Assembly: GCA_022592435.1 (NCBI GenBank)
Contig: JABYQS010000500.1
Location: 1-20,270 of the forward strand
Origin: Cerioporus squamosus
Lineage: Eukaryota > Basidiomycota > Agaricomycetes > Polyporales > Polyporaceae
DNA: 20,270 bases
Direction of reading: 5' to 3'
Below, one piece after another: positions 1 through 9,730 of the stretch. A model generated the notes under the pieces. The model was given only the letters and a program-made list of their open reading frames with translations, made no database searches and had not been told where the DNA came from. Positions within the stretch are counted from its first letter, which is position 1. Each line of letters starts with the position of its first letter. A program made the position numbers and the translations under genes.

Positions 1-517
1 ACTTACTTGCTACTTACTTACTCAATTACCATCAACCGCGACTCCTCCCTACCTCTCCCTACAGCAGATTTGTGAGGTGCACATTTAGATCGGATTCGAG
101 CCTTCCCCTTACTCCTCTCATGCAGATACCTCAGCAACACTCGTCAGAATGATCTCGCTCGTTGTTGGAGGCGTCGTGGACGTTGAAGGCCCGCTAGCCT
201 GCCAGTGAGGACGCACTTGACCAACTTGTCCATTGGGTCAACAGACGTATCACTTTCAAACCGCTCGAATACGATTGACGGCGGTAAACCATTGCGTCCG
301 ATACCGATGACTCCTAGAGGCGGCTCCTAGAGGCGGCTCAGCCGGTACGGACTTATCCTCCAGCTCCCGACATTTCCCCGGTAAGCCATTCCACCAGCCA
401 AGTGACCCTTTGTGGCAGCGAGCCTCTCGCTATAGATGGCAGATGGGCATACGTTCCTGCTGACGTGTTGTCCAAGGTCTCTTCCGTACGGGGGATTCAC
501 AGTCAGCTCCGAAGCAC
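1..517. other. Upstream flank, no gene recognised
   Basis: No frame here shows a balanced composition or phase-consistent splice sites. The first about 23 bases are an ACTT-type repeat. A 13-bp unit beginning CTCCTAGAGG is tandemly duplicated at 311-336. The segment probably holds the upstream promoter of the dehydrogenase and the flank of a gene outside the window. Confidence 0.5.
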
Positions 518-523
518 TATAAA
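518..523 (+). promoter_or_regulatory. TATA box of the SDR gene
   Basis: A perfect TATAAA lies 71 bp before the ATG at 589. This spacing is similar to the TATA-like motifs before several other starts in this window. Seen in sequence; promoter function is inferred. Confidence 0.6.
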
Positions 524-588
524 GGCCCGTCACTTCCTCGACCGCCGAAGTACCTCCTCGCCGTACCTCATTGTAGACAACCAGTATC

Positions 589-1551
589 ATGGCAGACAAG
601 ACGACTTGGCTTATCACTGGGTGAGCCCTATTCTAATATCTTCGTGACGCAGTGATGCTTGGAGCTGACCCTGACACGTCATAGCGCATCTCGTGGGATC
701 GGTCTCGAGTTGACGAGACAGCTCTTGACGAATCCGTCCAACGTGGTGGTCGCGACCTGTCGAAACCCACCAGGCGCGAAAGACCTGAGCGCGCTGAAGG
801 ACACCGCGAAGGGCACGCTTCATATCGCCCAGATCGACGTCTCTGACGAAGACTCCATCCGGAACTCCGTCAAGGCCGTCGAAGAGCTGCTCGGTGAGAA
901 CGCCAGCATCGACTATCTATACAACAATGCTGCTATCGTGAGATCAGCCCCCTCTCTAAGCCTTTTCGAGTACTTACTGACCCCGCCCATGTGCGATCCT
1001 GCAGAACGAAGGGAACGACACGGCGTTCTCATTCAAATCCGCCGCTTTGATGCGTACCATCCAAGCGAACGTCGTCGGACCCGCCGTCATGGCGCAAGTC
1101 TACCTCCCTCTCCTGGAGAAGAGCAAGAAGAAGACTATCGTTAACGTAACAAGCGGTCTTGCGAGCATAGGACTCGACCTCGGCTCGAAGAACGCGACCT
1201 ACACCATCAGTAAGACCGCGCTGAATATGCTGGTAAGGCGCACGGTGCGATCTTTATCGCGCTCGGGGACCCGACTCACCGCTTGTGATAGGCTTACAAG
1301 CAGAAGACCGAGCGTCCCGACTTCACGGTGATCGTCATCGATCCCGGCTGGGTCAAGACAGGTGAGCGTCGCGCTTTGTCTGAAGCACAAGTGGATCCGC
1401 TGACAAGGACGGTCACACAGAGATGGGCGGAGAGGGCGCGATCCTTGAGCCGGAAGAGAGCGTCTCGAACATCGTCCGCACGGTGACAGGATTGAAGCAT
1501 GAAGACAGCGGCAAGTTCTTCCGATACGACGGCCAGACCCTCCCTTGGTGA
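589..1551 (+). CDS. Classical short-chain dehydrogenase/reductase, five exons, 237 aa
   Basis: This is an NAD(P)-dependent oxidoreductase of the classical SDR family, probably soluble and cytosolic, acting on a carbonyl or alcohol substrate that cannot be named from sequence. Exons are 589-620, 685-937, 1005-1232, 1292-1361 and 1421-1551. All phases agree and give 237 aa, a usual length for the family. The Rossmann cofactor motif GASRGIG is at residues 11-17, split by intron 1. NNAA is at 91-94, with Asn117, Ser145, Tyr161 and Lys165 as the catalytic tetrad (YTISK), and PGWVKT follows at 189-194. No signal peptide or membrane segment is present. The KTALNML and PGWVKT surroundings resemble the sniffer/C-factor-like branch, an inference only. 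The ATG was chosen because it opens directly into the first beta-strand and lies 71 bp after a TATA box. All catalytic residues are intact, so the enzyme should be active. Confidence 0.95.
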
Positions 1552-1798
1552 AGCGGCAGAGCGATGTTCGCACTCGCATTCAAGGAGTTTCAGTGAGTCA
1601 TTTTTCAATCGCGGAATCCGGACAAGCGGACGCATGTACGTATTGGAATAAGTCACAACAGGTTACAATATAAGTACGAGTACGCCCCAAACCAACTCAG
1701 CTGCGGAGCATGGACCATCGCCACGAAGGAAGGGGGTTCACGATCGGGAACTACAAGTACACGACAAGGTGCAGCCTAGTAGTAGAGTTCGACATGCC
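1552..1798. other. Short convergent intergenic region
   Basis: The dehydrogenase and the minus-strand helical-protein gene converge here with about 250 bp between stop codons. The stretch is relatively AT-rich around 1590-1680 and probably holds both 3' UTRs. No gene is seen. Confidence 0.5.
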
Positions 1799-3518
1799 TC
1801 AAGCCTCCGACTTCTTCATGCCATCGTCGTCATCCGAGTCGCAGAGGGTCTCTCCGTCTTCTTTGTCGACGGATCCCTTCGCGTACTGCTCGAGGAGGGA
1901 TATGAGTGTGACGTATAACCCACGCGTGCTCGCGATTCTCTTCTGAAAGCCTGTCGTGTTCGCGATTTCAGTATCATGCAAACTCGTGGATGGTGTGGTA
2001 GACAAACCTTAGTGATGTTCCTCTTGGGGTTAACCAACTGGCCGAGCTGCTCATTGAAGGAGTGGAGGTCTGCCTTGAGCTGCGAAAAGGCGTGATCATC
2101 ACTGAGCGTATGACTCCCTGCAGTGGAATGTCTGACTTGACTTACCGACTGCCAGATGTTGACGAACGTGGAGATCTTCGACGAGAGCTCCTTGATGTCC
2201 GACTGTGTGCCCGCTAACGACGCCTTATAGCGACACAAAGTATCTTGTCGGTCGGCCAGTACCAAGATCTCCTTGGTACATGTCTTCAGCTCTTGTTCGA
2301 CGTCCTTCTTCTCGCGCCGCAGCTTGACGAACTGGGAAGTTGATTGTCCGAGAGCCACAGCTGATGTCTTCGACGTTAGGACATTGCGCGAACAAGTCCG
2401 CTTGTGAGAGGTGCGTAGGAGCCAGGATAATAAAGGGTGAGACTTACGATGGCAAGCACAAACGCTTCCGGGGAGAGCGTCACAATGACGAGACCGACAC
2501 CGAGAGCGGTAGAGGCCAGTGAAGCGAGACACGTTGCTGCCATCTTCTTCGTCTGTGCAGCGATCATCAGTCCAAGCCGCGAGTTTCAGGGCTTCCATGG
2601 GTTGGATCTTACATCGCTGGAGATCCTGTCATGCGCAAGCACAGTCAGGCCGTGGTTCGTGCGCGAAATAGGTGCGGCCATGGGAGGTGCTTACTGCTCA
2701 AGCCGAACATGCAAGTTCGCAATGCGGTGTTGTGTCGCATGAAACTCTTCCTGGATATGCGCATCTGCTCCTTCTATAACCAGGTCAATCTTGCCTGCAA
2801 AGAGGTAGACGTCGTCGGCGAGTTGGCTGAAATCCTTCTTCGCCTTCCGAGCGTTCTGTTCCTTCTCGGCAAGCGTCTGAAGCAACTCTCAGCCTAAGCA
2901 CAAGCACAAGCCACTAGTAAGAGAACATGAATATACCATCGTGAAATTTGCCAGTTCGTCTCTCAAAGTAGCGTAGTCGGACTCGTCGACATCTTGCAGC
3001 ATCGCGACCGTAAACTCTGCTTGATGTTAAGAACCCGAAACATTAACGGAGATCCGAGTCGAAATACGACTCACGGCGCATGAACGCTGCAGCCTCGATC
3101 GCGTTATCTCGGCTAGTATCCAGGATGTCATGGAAATGCTGGCAAGGTTATACATTGGCGACATTGTCAGCAAATTAAGTCGTGCAGCGATAGTCGTGAT
3201 GCTGCATACCTCATGCAACTTATCCCACTCAGGGGAAAGCTGTAGCACGACGCCGTCTTTGCCGCGATAACGTTCACTATCAAAACGTTGAAGGTCCTGG
3301 CGAATCTGCCGGAAGTCCTTTCTGATGCACTGGACGGTGCCATTGAGCTCTTCAATCGAGCGAAATGTCGTGTCCTGCACGGCTTTCGATTGTATGGCTT
3401 CTTTGAACTTGTCCTGGATGGCCTCGCTCTGGAGGTCGATCTTGCCGCCAAGAGCCTTGTCGATCAGCTCAGCAGCACTCTCCGTGAGCGTCGAAGTTCT
3501 GGAGGGTATAGAAGCCAT
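1799..3518 (-). CDS. Helical protein with one central hydrophobic segment, nine exons, 399 aa; alpha-pore-forming-toxin-like architecture suspected
   Basis: Exons in transcription order are 3518-3210, 3138-3075, 3016-2937, 2885-2695, 2625-2613, 2552-2448, 2367-2146, 2079-2008 and 1942-1799. Every junction is GT...AG and in phase, giving 399 aa with no internal stop. Residues 1 to about 219 are predominantly helical and charged. Residues about 223-254 form a long uncharged stretch rich in Ala, Leu and Val with only one acidic residue. A heptad-like coiled-coil region (about 265-350) follows, then an acidic tail ending in DSDDDD before the last few residues. There is no N-terminal signal peptide. 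Long helices around one central hydrophobic insertion segment are the hallmark of the ClyA/Hbl/XaxA-type alpha-pore-forming toxins, whose members are also about 300-400 aa. The assignment rests on architecture only; a membrane-anchored coiled-coil protein is the main alternative. The gene is divergent from a paralogue at 4359. The fifth exon is only 13 nt. Confidence 0.7.
2613..2625 (-). other. 13-nt microexon
   Basis: Flanking introns are 2553-2612 and 2626-2694, both with GT donors and AG acceptors. The exon adds one nucleotide plus four codons and is required to keep exon 4 in frame with exon 6, which carries the hydrophobic segment. Seen in sequence; transcript evidence would be decisive. 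Confidence 0.6.
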
Positions 3519-3583
3519 TGATGTCGTCTGACGAGCCAAGGGTAGTCGGTTATCAGCTGGAGATGAGGAGCTCCTGAGAGTTC

Positions 3584-3589
3584 ATATAT
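3584..3589 (-). promoter_or_regulatory. TATA-like box of the minus-strand helical-protein gene
   Basis: On the minus strand the sequence reads GATATATGAA about 66-70 bp before the ATG at 3518, the same spacing as at other starts in this window. Confidence 0.4.
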
Positions 3590-4299
3590 CTGGACGCTGT
3601 ACTCGGGCCACTTACAATCATAGCCGTGCTTCGCGCAGAGGATGTTCGCAGAGCTGTCAGATGATTCGGCCACCACATTGTGCGGTGAATGGCGTCCACC
3701 CTTCCATCCACCCGGTGGCAGACTTCGGCACCAAAAGTGACTATCTGGCGCCACCAACAAACCACAGAAGCGTGCTGTGAGGGGTCCGCGCCGTCTATGT
3801 CCACATGTAGGGTCAGGTATGTAGTCGTACCTGGGCGAGTCATCGGCACGCTGTACTTAATTGATCTAGTACGATTTTGTCCGCTGTGAGCAGCATGGAG
3901 CAGAGTATGGGCTCTGGCATCTGTGGTATCCTAGCTGGCAGACATATGAGTACACAAGCCAAGCATAGCGAACATAAGAGTGCTCCCGACGGATTAGAGT
4001 TAGCACGAGGTGGTACAGTGTGAGAGTAGTCGCGCGGCTTCCCGCCGGCGAGGTACGGATCGAATGACGGCAAGGACGCCATCCCCCCTGGGGCATGGTG
4101 GTTGTCCCGACCACATTCCATTCCTTCCGCCTATATGAAACGTGCACGCCGGTGCACATTAGGGCCGCGAGGGTGAGGATGATAGAGTAATGTCCGTGCG
4201 TCCGAGCTGCGGCGGATGCATCTCGAAAGAGACCGGACTCGCACGAGGGACCGAGCAGGACTTGTGCCCTCTAGCCATCCAACCGCATGCATACGGGGA

Positions 4300-4305
4300 T
4301 ATATA
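4300..4305 (+). promoter_or_regulatory. TATA box of the plus-strand helical-protein gene
   Basis: TATATA occurs within GGATATATAGACG, 59 bp before the ATG at 4359. Confidence 0.5.
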
Positions 4306-4358
4306 GACGTTAGTCCACCGCAATATGCCCTGTACTTGACAGAAGCGCTTCTCTGGAT

Positions 4359-5617
4359 ATGTCCGACTTCGCGGCCCAAGTACACGCCTTGAGCGCTGCC
4401 GCCCGAGAGCTTCGTCTCTCGCTCCTCGACAACCAGGCCAAAGTCAGTTGGATCGATGCGTCATCCCACACCCATCTACTCGAGGGATGGAAAGGCCTTC
4501 GCGATGTTAGCACTGTCTCGCGACGCTCTGCGCTCTTCTGACGGAATTCCTCAGGAATACCGCAAGATGCTCGACGAGTCAGAGTCTGCCGCGACGAGAC
4601 TCGCAACAGCGATGAACAGTGAGTCGCAGCCATCTCAGCACGTACGAAGCCCGGCTTACAGGGTCACATTCAGCATACGTTGGCCTGCAGGAGTACATGG
4701 ACGATCCGAGTATGCTCGACGACCTGGTCGAAGAGTTCGAGGGATTGAACGAGGTCAGTCGAGGCTCTGGGCACTCGGGGACGATCTGACATCAACATAT
4801 CCCGACACAGACCCTCAAGAACATGAGCTTCTGTCAAGACGACGACTTCAGCCGTCTCAAGAGAAGCTTCGAGAGGCTCGGGCAGGATATTGACCTTCTG
4901 CTCAAAGCTCATTCCGCCCCTCCTGAGGACCAGGTGAGCGCAAGCAGAGACGCGCTCACGAGGTCCCCGCAAGAGCCGGTATGGGCATTCAAACCCTTCA
5001 CGACCTGTTCCATCAAGCTGATGACGTGGTGGAAGGCGATGCAAGCAATCGCCAGCCAATACCTCACCCGCTTTGTTTGGGGTCGAAGTGACCACATCAA
5101 TAGGGCAAACTCGGCACCGATGCGCCGTACGTGACTTAATGAAGGTATGACGTGGTGTGCTCACCGTTCGACGGCTTGTCCTAGCGACTACCACGAGTGC
5201 ACTGCCAAATGCGAAGTCGACCGGAGTCACCGGTATTCGGGCAATGCCTGCAGTCTTGCAACTCATGGAGAACAACCTGGAGACGCAGAAGAGCCTCAGT
5301 CGGGCGGTTCTGGTCGATATGACGGACAAGGTGCGCTCACCAATCGAAGCTAATTACGTGCGGGAAAAGGGCTCATGCAGAACACGCTCAGCTCGTGCAT
5401 GAGATTCAAACATACCTCACAGCTCTCCGCAACGCGCAGAGTAGTGCATCCCCGGTACGTCCTTCATCACACCCGAGAGTTATCTTGCCAACATATCGCA
5501 TCACAGGAGAACCAGCTGGCACTGCGGAACGCAACTCGAAGGGTCACTTCTTCGATCGAGTCATGGAGAGAGAGATCAAAGGCACTGACTGACGGGTATG
5601 CGAAGTCTCCGAAGTAG
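4359..5617 (+). CDS. Helical coiled-coil protein, paralogue of the divergent neighbour; eight exons, possible frame break
   Basis: Proposed exons are 4359-4442, 4495-4618, 4674-4753, 4811-4933, 5018-5126, 5185-5330, 5381-5454 and 5507-5617. The protein is all-helical and charged, with coiled-coil character in exons 4 and 6-8, and has no signal peptide. Homology to the divergent gene is supported by exon 3, which is exactly 80 nt in both genes, entered in phase 1 and left in phase 0. The preceding helix has a similar pattern (LDESESAATRLATAM here, LDTSRDNAIEAAAFM there). It lacks the long hydrophobic stretch of its neighbour; exon 5 is only mildly hydrophobic and Trp-rich. Exon 6 ends in phase 0 while the coiled-coil frame of exon 7 expects phase 1, so either one base is lost or gained or a junction is misread. 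It may be a non-inserting partner subunit, a diverged relative or a decaying copy. The exon 5 acceptor is the least certain. Confidence 0.55.
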
Positions 5618-5725
5618 GACGTCAATGTTCCTCGGGTAATCTGGCTGCCGTCCACCTCTCGTCCGATATGTACACGCTCTTGCTAGCTTCCGGTGTCCCT
5701 GTGATTTGCTGGACATCCTAACGCG

Positions 5726-5732
5726 TATATAT
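5726..5732 (+). promoter_or_regulatory. TATA box of the 5802 gene
   Basis: TATATAT lies 76 bp before the ATG at 5802, comparable to the spacing at the upstream genes. Confidence 0.45.
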
Positions 5733-5801
5733 GGACTGTTATGTACCTTCACCTCCATTTCAGAGTTCGGACGGCTCCTCGTGGCGCCTCTTCAAAGACT
5801 G

Positions 5802-6816
5802 ATGATATTCCGGGGACCAGTTCGCGATGACGAAACACCCGCTGCGAACATCGAAGACGACACACTTGCCTATCTCGGATGTCCTCTACCAACCGCCTTG
5901 ATCGCATCGATGCCACAACGACACGACTTGATTGAGCAACACGTGGAGCTCGTTCGCAGTTTTGATGGCGGCCTTGCCCTCCCGCGAAGTGTGCTGGAAC
6001 CTTCCGTCGTCCGTCATCCGCACGGAGCACGGAGCGGGTCTCCCCGAGTCGAAAGATCGGCCGATGCTGATGGTGCTGATGGAACAGGATGGAACGGAGG
6101 AACGAAAATCCAGGTGGCCATGCGCCGCCCTTTCCGCTCCCTCGCGGGTACGTCCCCGTGGCTCTGTGAGGCAGGCCGTGCCCGCCGGCATGCGCTGTAC
6201 GGGTGAGGGTCTAGGATGGCCAGGGCGAGCTGCCCAGAAGGCACATCAGAACCACGGCGCGCGCATGACCAGCTTGTGCAGATGCAGATGCAAATGCGGA
6301 AAGGGCGCACTGCTGTCTTGTTCAGAAAAGTGATTATGAGCTCTGAATTTACGGCTCTGGTTCGAGTACACCAAGTTAGCCTTAGCTTGAAGAGAGAATT
6401 AGATGGGCCATACTACTCACTTTACAACGCATGCTGCTGCGTGCATGCTCCAGAAACACCTAGACTCGTTGTTCACGCGAAGGATCGTAGCTCAGCTCAC
6501 AGTAGGTGCAGCCAAACCGCGCCCTTCACTGTGGGCGGACCCGACATGGCTGCATCCTATCCTGACCGACGTCATCCGATGGTTCTGGTCCTTGATCTCT
6601 CCTGAAAGCCTGAAAGCAAGCGAGCCACTCGGTAACCAACGACGCCAACCGCATGACAAGGGAAGGCACAGACGTACCTTACCAGGGAACGCGCGAGGCC
6701 CGACTCGGACTGCATTGTTCCCCCGGTATTCATTCTGTAGGCCCGCTATCAGCGAAGAAGCCATCACCGACTATCGAGAACGGACGACGTACCCGAACAG
6801 CGTGCCACTCGGATGA
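5802..6816 (+). CDS. Hypothetical protein, four exons, 275 aa
   Basis: Family not recognised. Exons 5802-6147, 6208-6329, 6403-6631 and 6686-6816 are joined by GT...AG introns of 60, 73 and 54 nt, all in phase, giving 275 aa. Intron 1 removes an in-frame TGA (6204-6206), which supports it. The N-terminal 70 residues are acidic and balanced (around RDDETPAANIEDDTLAYLG). Exon 3 encodes a Trp-containing helical region (around WADPTWLHPILTDVIRWFW). The C-terminus is Arg/Tyr-rich. There is no signal peptide or clear transmembrane helix. A TATA box precedes the start by 76 bp. Minus-strand splice-like signals also exist at 6601-6683, but the plus frame has the better composition. The last exon may be wrong, because a good plus-strand intron (6894-6953) lies just downstream. 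Confidence 0.45.
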
Positions 6817-7506
6817 GGCTCCGAACGTCCATGTCCAGGTACCCCGGGCGCACACACGCCACCACAACAGACACGCCACTCGGACAACCCGGCGTAAGTA
6901 TGTCTTCGCCTTCTTCCTGCTTTGTTCTCAGCGACTTCAAGTCTTGTTGCAGGCTTCTGCGTCCCGAACCTCCCGCATGTCCACACAGCCAAGGAGGACG
7001 ATGACGAACCGACGGCCGCCGGACGTTGCCCGCAATTCGCCGGATAAGTCGTGCTCGGGGCGATATCGACCGGCTGAGGCGTAGAGAAGCCACCCTCAGG
7101 CGACGACGTTGAGTACGAACGCGCACCCGGGAACTCAAGGGCCGAATCCGAATGCAACGGTGTAGCGCAGCGAGGCTTGATAGGCACACGGAGCGGGACG
7201 CAGGGCGGACAGCGCTCCTCCGCATCTTCCCCGAGCCAAGCACTAACGTCCTCCTGTTGCTATGTGTTCCTCACATCCCCAGAACCTTGCGAAGCCAGCC
7301 AGCGATCGGGGCCCAGCCTGAGGGAAGGCACGAAGCATCCATACAGTATGCGGGAGAAGAACGTGGGTCCTGCATACAGTAGAGTCGCTCGCTGCCGATG
7401 ACGACGATCGCGGATCGCGGACGTGCTTGCTCTCCGTTCCGACTCCGAGGGACGAGTCGAGGCAGCCCCATCCTATCCGAGCGCGCGTTCGCATCCCAGG
7501 AAGAGT
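6817..7506. other. Ambiguous segment with splice-like signals on both strands
   Basis: On the plus strand 6894-6953 is a very intron-like sequence (GTAAGTATG...TTGTTGCAG). On the minus strand a frame around 7150-6960 has balanced composition (for example SALEFPGARSYSTSSPEGG). I could not build a phase-consistent gene on either strand. It may be the 3' end of the upstream plus-strand gene or an exon of a minus-strand gene. Confidence 0.25.
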
Positions 7507-8419
7507 TTAGTGCGAGAAGGAGAAGAAGAGTCCGCGAACGCGGCGGGCGCAGGTACGAGGCTCGGCTCGGATGCGACAACGACGATGAATTCGAATGCGG
7601 GGTAAGAAGGGGGAGTTCGGACCGGAGACCATGATGATATAGTCCGTTCCACGGAGAAAGGAGCTAGGGGATTGAGCCTTCGACGAGGGTGCGGCGGATG
7701 CAGAGGACGTTGGGTGATTCTGAATGGCTAGCGTGCCGTCGAAGATCCCAGGCCGCTCGTGCGTCTGGTGCAGCCCTGAGCCTACGGAGCGAGAGGAGGG
7801 TGGGTGGGCCTCTGCAATCAGCGTGGGCGCGCCGACGGGCAGGCGGAACCGTAACGTAGGGTCTGCTGTGCTCACGCATACCTCTATCACTTGTCCTTGA
7901 CAGACACTGGCCTGAGCACGCAAGCCATCCACGAGCGCAATTCGCAGAGCGAGGCGTGCGGGATCATGCAACACGCCACGGACACGCTAGCTGCAGCACC
8001 GCCGACAGAGTAGTTCATCTCCTGCAGCGTCGGACGTCAGAACTGCGCGCCAATATGGCGTCAGTGACCCGGCCAAGCAGCCTGCGTACACAGCGAACCT
8101 TCACATACCGGGCTCGGTCGGCACTATAGATGACCGGCTGAGTTCCGCCGTCGAGAGTTGTGCCAGAGTTGACTTCATGAATTCACCTTCATCGAGTCGA
8201 GCTCGTCATTGCGCCTCCGAGTCGGTGGCCCAGAACTTCCGAGGGTGCGCAGCACATACGTGCGTTCGATGGTGCGTCTGCGAACAGCGTAACTCGCGCA
8301 TCCGAGCCTTCCCGTCTGTGCGACCCCGGGTCCAGCACGGCCCGCCTGGGGTCCTTCCCTTCAAACTTCGCAGTCAGTGGCACTGATTGCGTTCGAGAGT
8401 GAATAGTGCGCGCACCCAT
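7507..8419 (-). CDS. Hypothetical minus-strand gene, structure partly resolved
   Basis: Family not recognised. A minus-strand TATAAA at 8493-8498 precedes an ATG at 8419 by 74 bp. Early exons 8419-8367, 8315-8260 and 8172-8109 are phase-consistent and contain balanced sequence (ARVTLFADAPSNA, then SGTTLDGGTQPVIYSADRA). A good donor (GTATGTGAAG) follows at 8108. The last exon, about 7910-7507, encodes a Ser/Pro-rich region (for example LPVGAPTLIAEAHPPSS) and ends with TAA. The junction between exon 3 and the final exon could not be made in phase, so either an exon is missing from my model or the gene is broken. An alternative ATG is at 8432. Confidence 0.35.
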
Positions 8420-8492
8420 TCGCCGCGTTCATGTTCACGTTCGTAGTTTCGGCTTCTTGTCTCGCTATCAGATGGTGCGAGTCTGACTTGAA

Positions 8493-8498
8493 TTTATA
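8493..8498 (-). promoter_or_regulatory. TATA box on the minus strand
   Basis: A perfect TATAAA on the minus strand, 74 bp before the ATG at 8419. Confidence 0.45.
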
Positions 8499-8910
8499 GC
8501 CAGGAACGTCCGCTTCGAGCCTTCCTCCTCCCGCCCTGTCACCGATACAATGGCCAGGTTCCTCTCAGAAGCCCAGTCAAATCTCGCCAATCTGAGGTTC
8601 GCCTCATGTCGATACATATGTGGTTGAGCGTATCAGCGTCGTGGGTGCCGTCACTGATAAGCCCCGGCGGCATAAGCTTGAGAGCGAGAGCAGCTCAGTC
8701 GAGAGTTGCGCGACGACACGGTCCAAGGTAAACGTCGAGGATGGAGATACCTCGGTGTCCCAAGTGTGCAGCTGGTACGCATGCGAAGGTCAGGCTCCAA
8801 CTTGCAGCGCAGTGCGAGCTTGGTGTGTGAGTGCCTCAGCTCCGAACGTGCCCTCGTAGCGGAAGCTGTTCGGTTACGGCGCCGCGTGTCTTGTCTTCTC
8901 CGAGGACGCA

Positions 8911-9730
8911 TCACAGCGGACAGAAGACGGAGACGGAAGATGCGCTCGGACTCGGAGCATTCGCTTTCCGCCGGGTGAGCGCTCCTCCTGCCGTCTCCAG
9001 TGTCCGCGTCATGCTGGCACAGGAGGAAGTTCCAACGTGCATGACCGTACCACAGTGTGCGATGGGTGCTATCGTCCGATCCATGTCAGAACTTGCTGAT
9101 GCAGAGGAAAGTTCAGATGTTTGAGATTGGGGCAATGGAAAGCGAGGACTTACGAGAACGTCCGTCGTCGGAGGACGGAACCACTTCGCGTATCCGCAAC
9201 GCGCGGACCACGAGCTCGTTGCCGTCAACCCGGACAGCGCAGAGCACCCCAATCCCATCTTCACTCGCCTGCGGACGTTCCACTAGCTTCACTTCAGCGC
9301 AGGAGGCGTGTTTGCAAAAGGCTAAGCCCACGGCAGCGATAAGTTCGCGTCGCGCCTCCAGTCTCAGGGTCACTCACGATTCGAACAGGGCTGCGACGCC
9401 AAAGGGAGCCTGGAGGGCTTCTGAAGAGCCAGAAGACGCGAGAGCACGCCTCGCCTGCGCGAGTGTGCCCACCGTGCAGCGATCGTCCTCGCAGAAAGAG
9501 GCAAGCCCGAGGGCGCCTGCGAGCGTTCCGTGTGATGGGGCTCCCACGAGGCGCGCGAGGGTGCCCGTCTGTCCTTGAGAACCTCGCGCGGGGACCAATC
9601 GCGTCGCGCATCCTGCGCGGATGTGTGCTGGTGCCTTGGAGAGACTAGAAAGCTCGGTAGGAGCACTGGGAAGAAGCGAGGAGTCTCGCGGTCGCGCTCG
9701 GAGTGCTGACGCTTGGGCGAGCCGCGGCAT
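8911..9730 (-). CDS. Hypothetical protein, three exons, about 215 aa
   Basis: Family not recognised. Exons 9730-9378, 9263-9154 and 9095-8911 form a phase-consistent chain of 215 aa. Intron 2 (9096-9153) is the best evidence, reading GTAAGTCC...CTGCATCAG. Exon 1 is Ala/Leu/Gly-rich and looks helical (for example GTLAGALGLASFCEDDR). Exon 2 looks like alternating strands (VLCAVRVDGNELVVRALR). Intron 1 is 114 nt and odd: after the stop it contains, the same frame stays open and well composed through about 9280, so the TGA at 9374-9376 could instead be a nonsense mutation in a continuous exon. The start ATG at 9730 has no TATA box nearby. Confidence 0.35.

Larger units (their letters stand above)
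3519..4358. promoter_or_regulatory. 840-bp divergent intergenic promoter region
   Basis: This region separates two divergently transcribed, related genes and carries a TATA-like element near each end (3584-3589 minus, 4300-4305 plus). No frame inside it is convincing as a gene. A shared bidirectional promoter giving co-expression of the pair is an inference from layout. Confidence 0.5.

Noticed and set aside
1199..1656. Minus-strand frames of 120-126 codons antisense to the SDR 3' half
   Set aside because: They are complementary shadows of well-supported SDR exons with Cys/Arg/Ser-rich composition.
5706..6206. Uninterrupted reading of the plus-strand frame to TGA at 6204-6206 as a single-exon gene
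   Set aside because: The stop lies inside a phase-consistent 60-nt GT...AG intron, and well-composed sequence resumes in the same frame beyond it, so the spliced model is preferred.
6492..6767. Minus-strand two-exon model (6764-6683, 6601-6501)
   Set aside because: It has a good intron (GTAAGGTACG...CTTTCAG) and consistent phase, but the plus-strand gene over the same bases has better composition and a four-exon phase chain with a TATA box.
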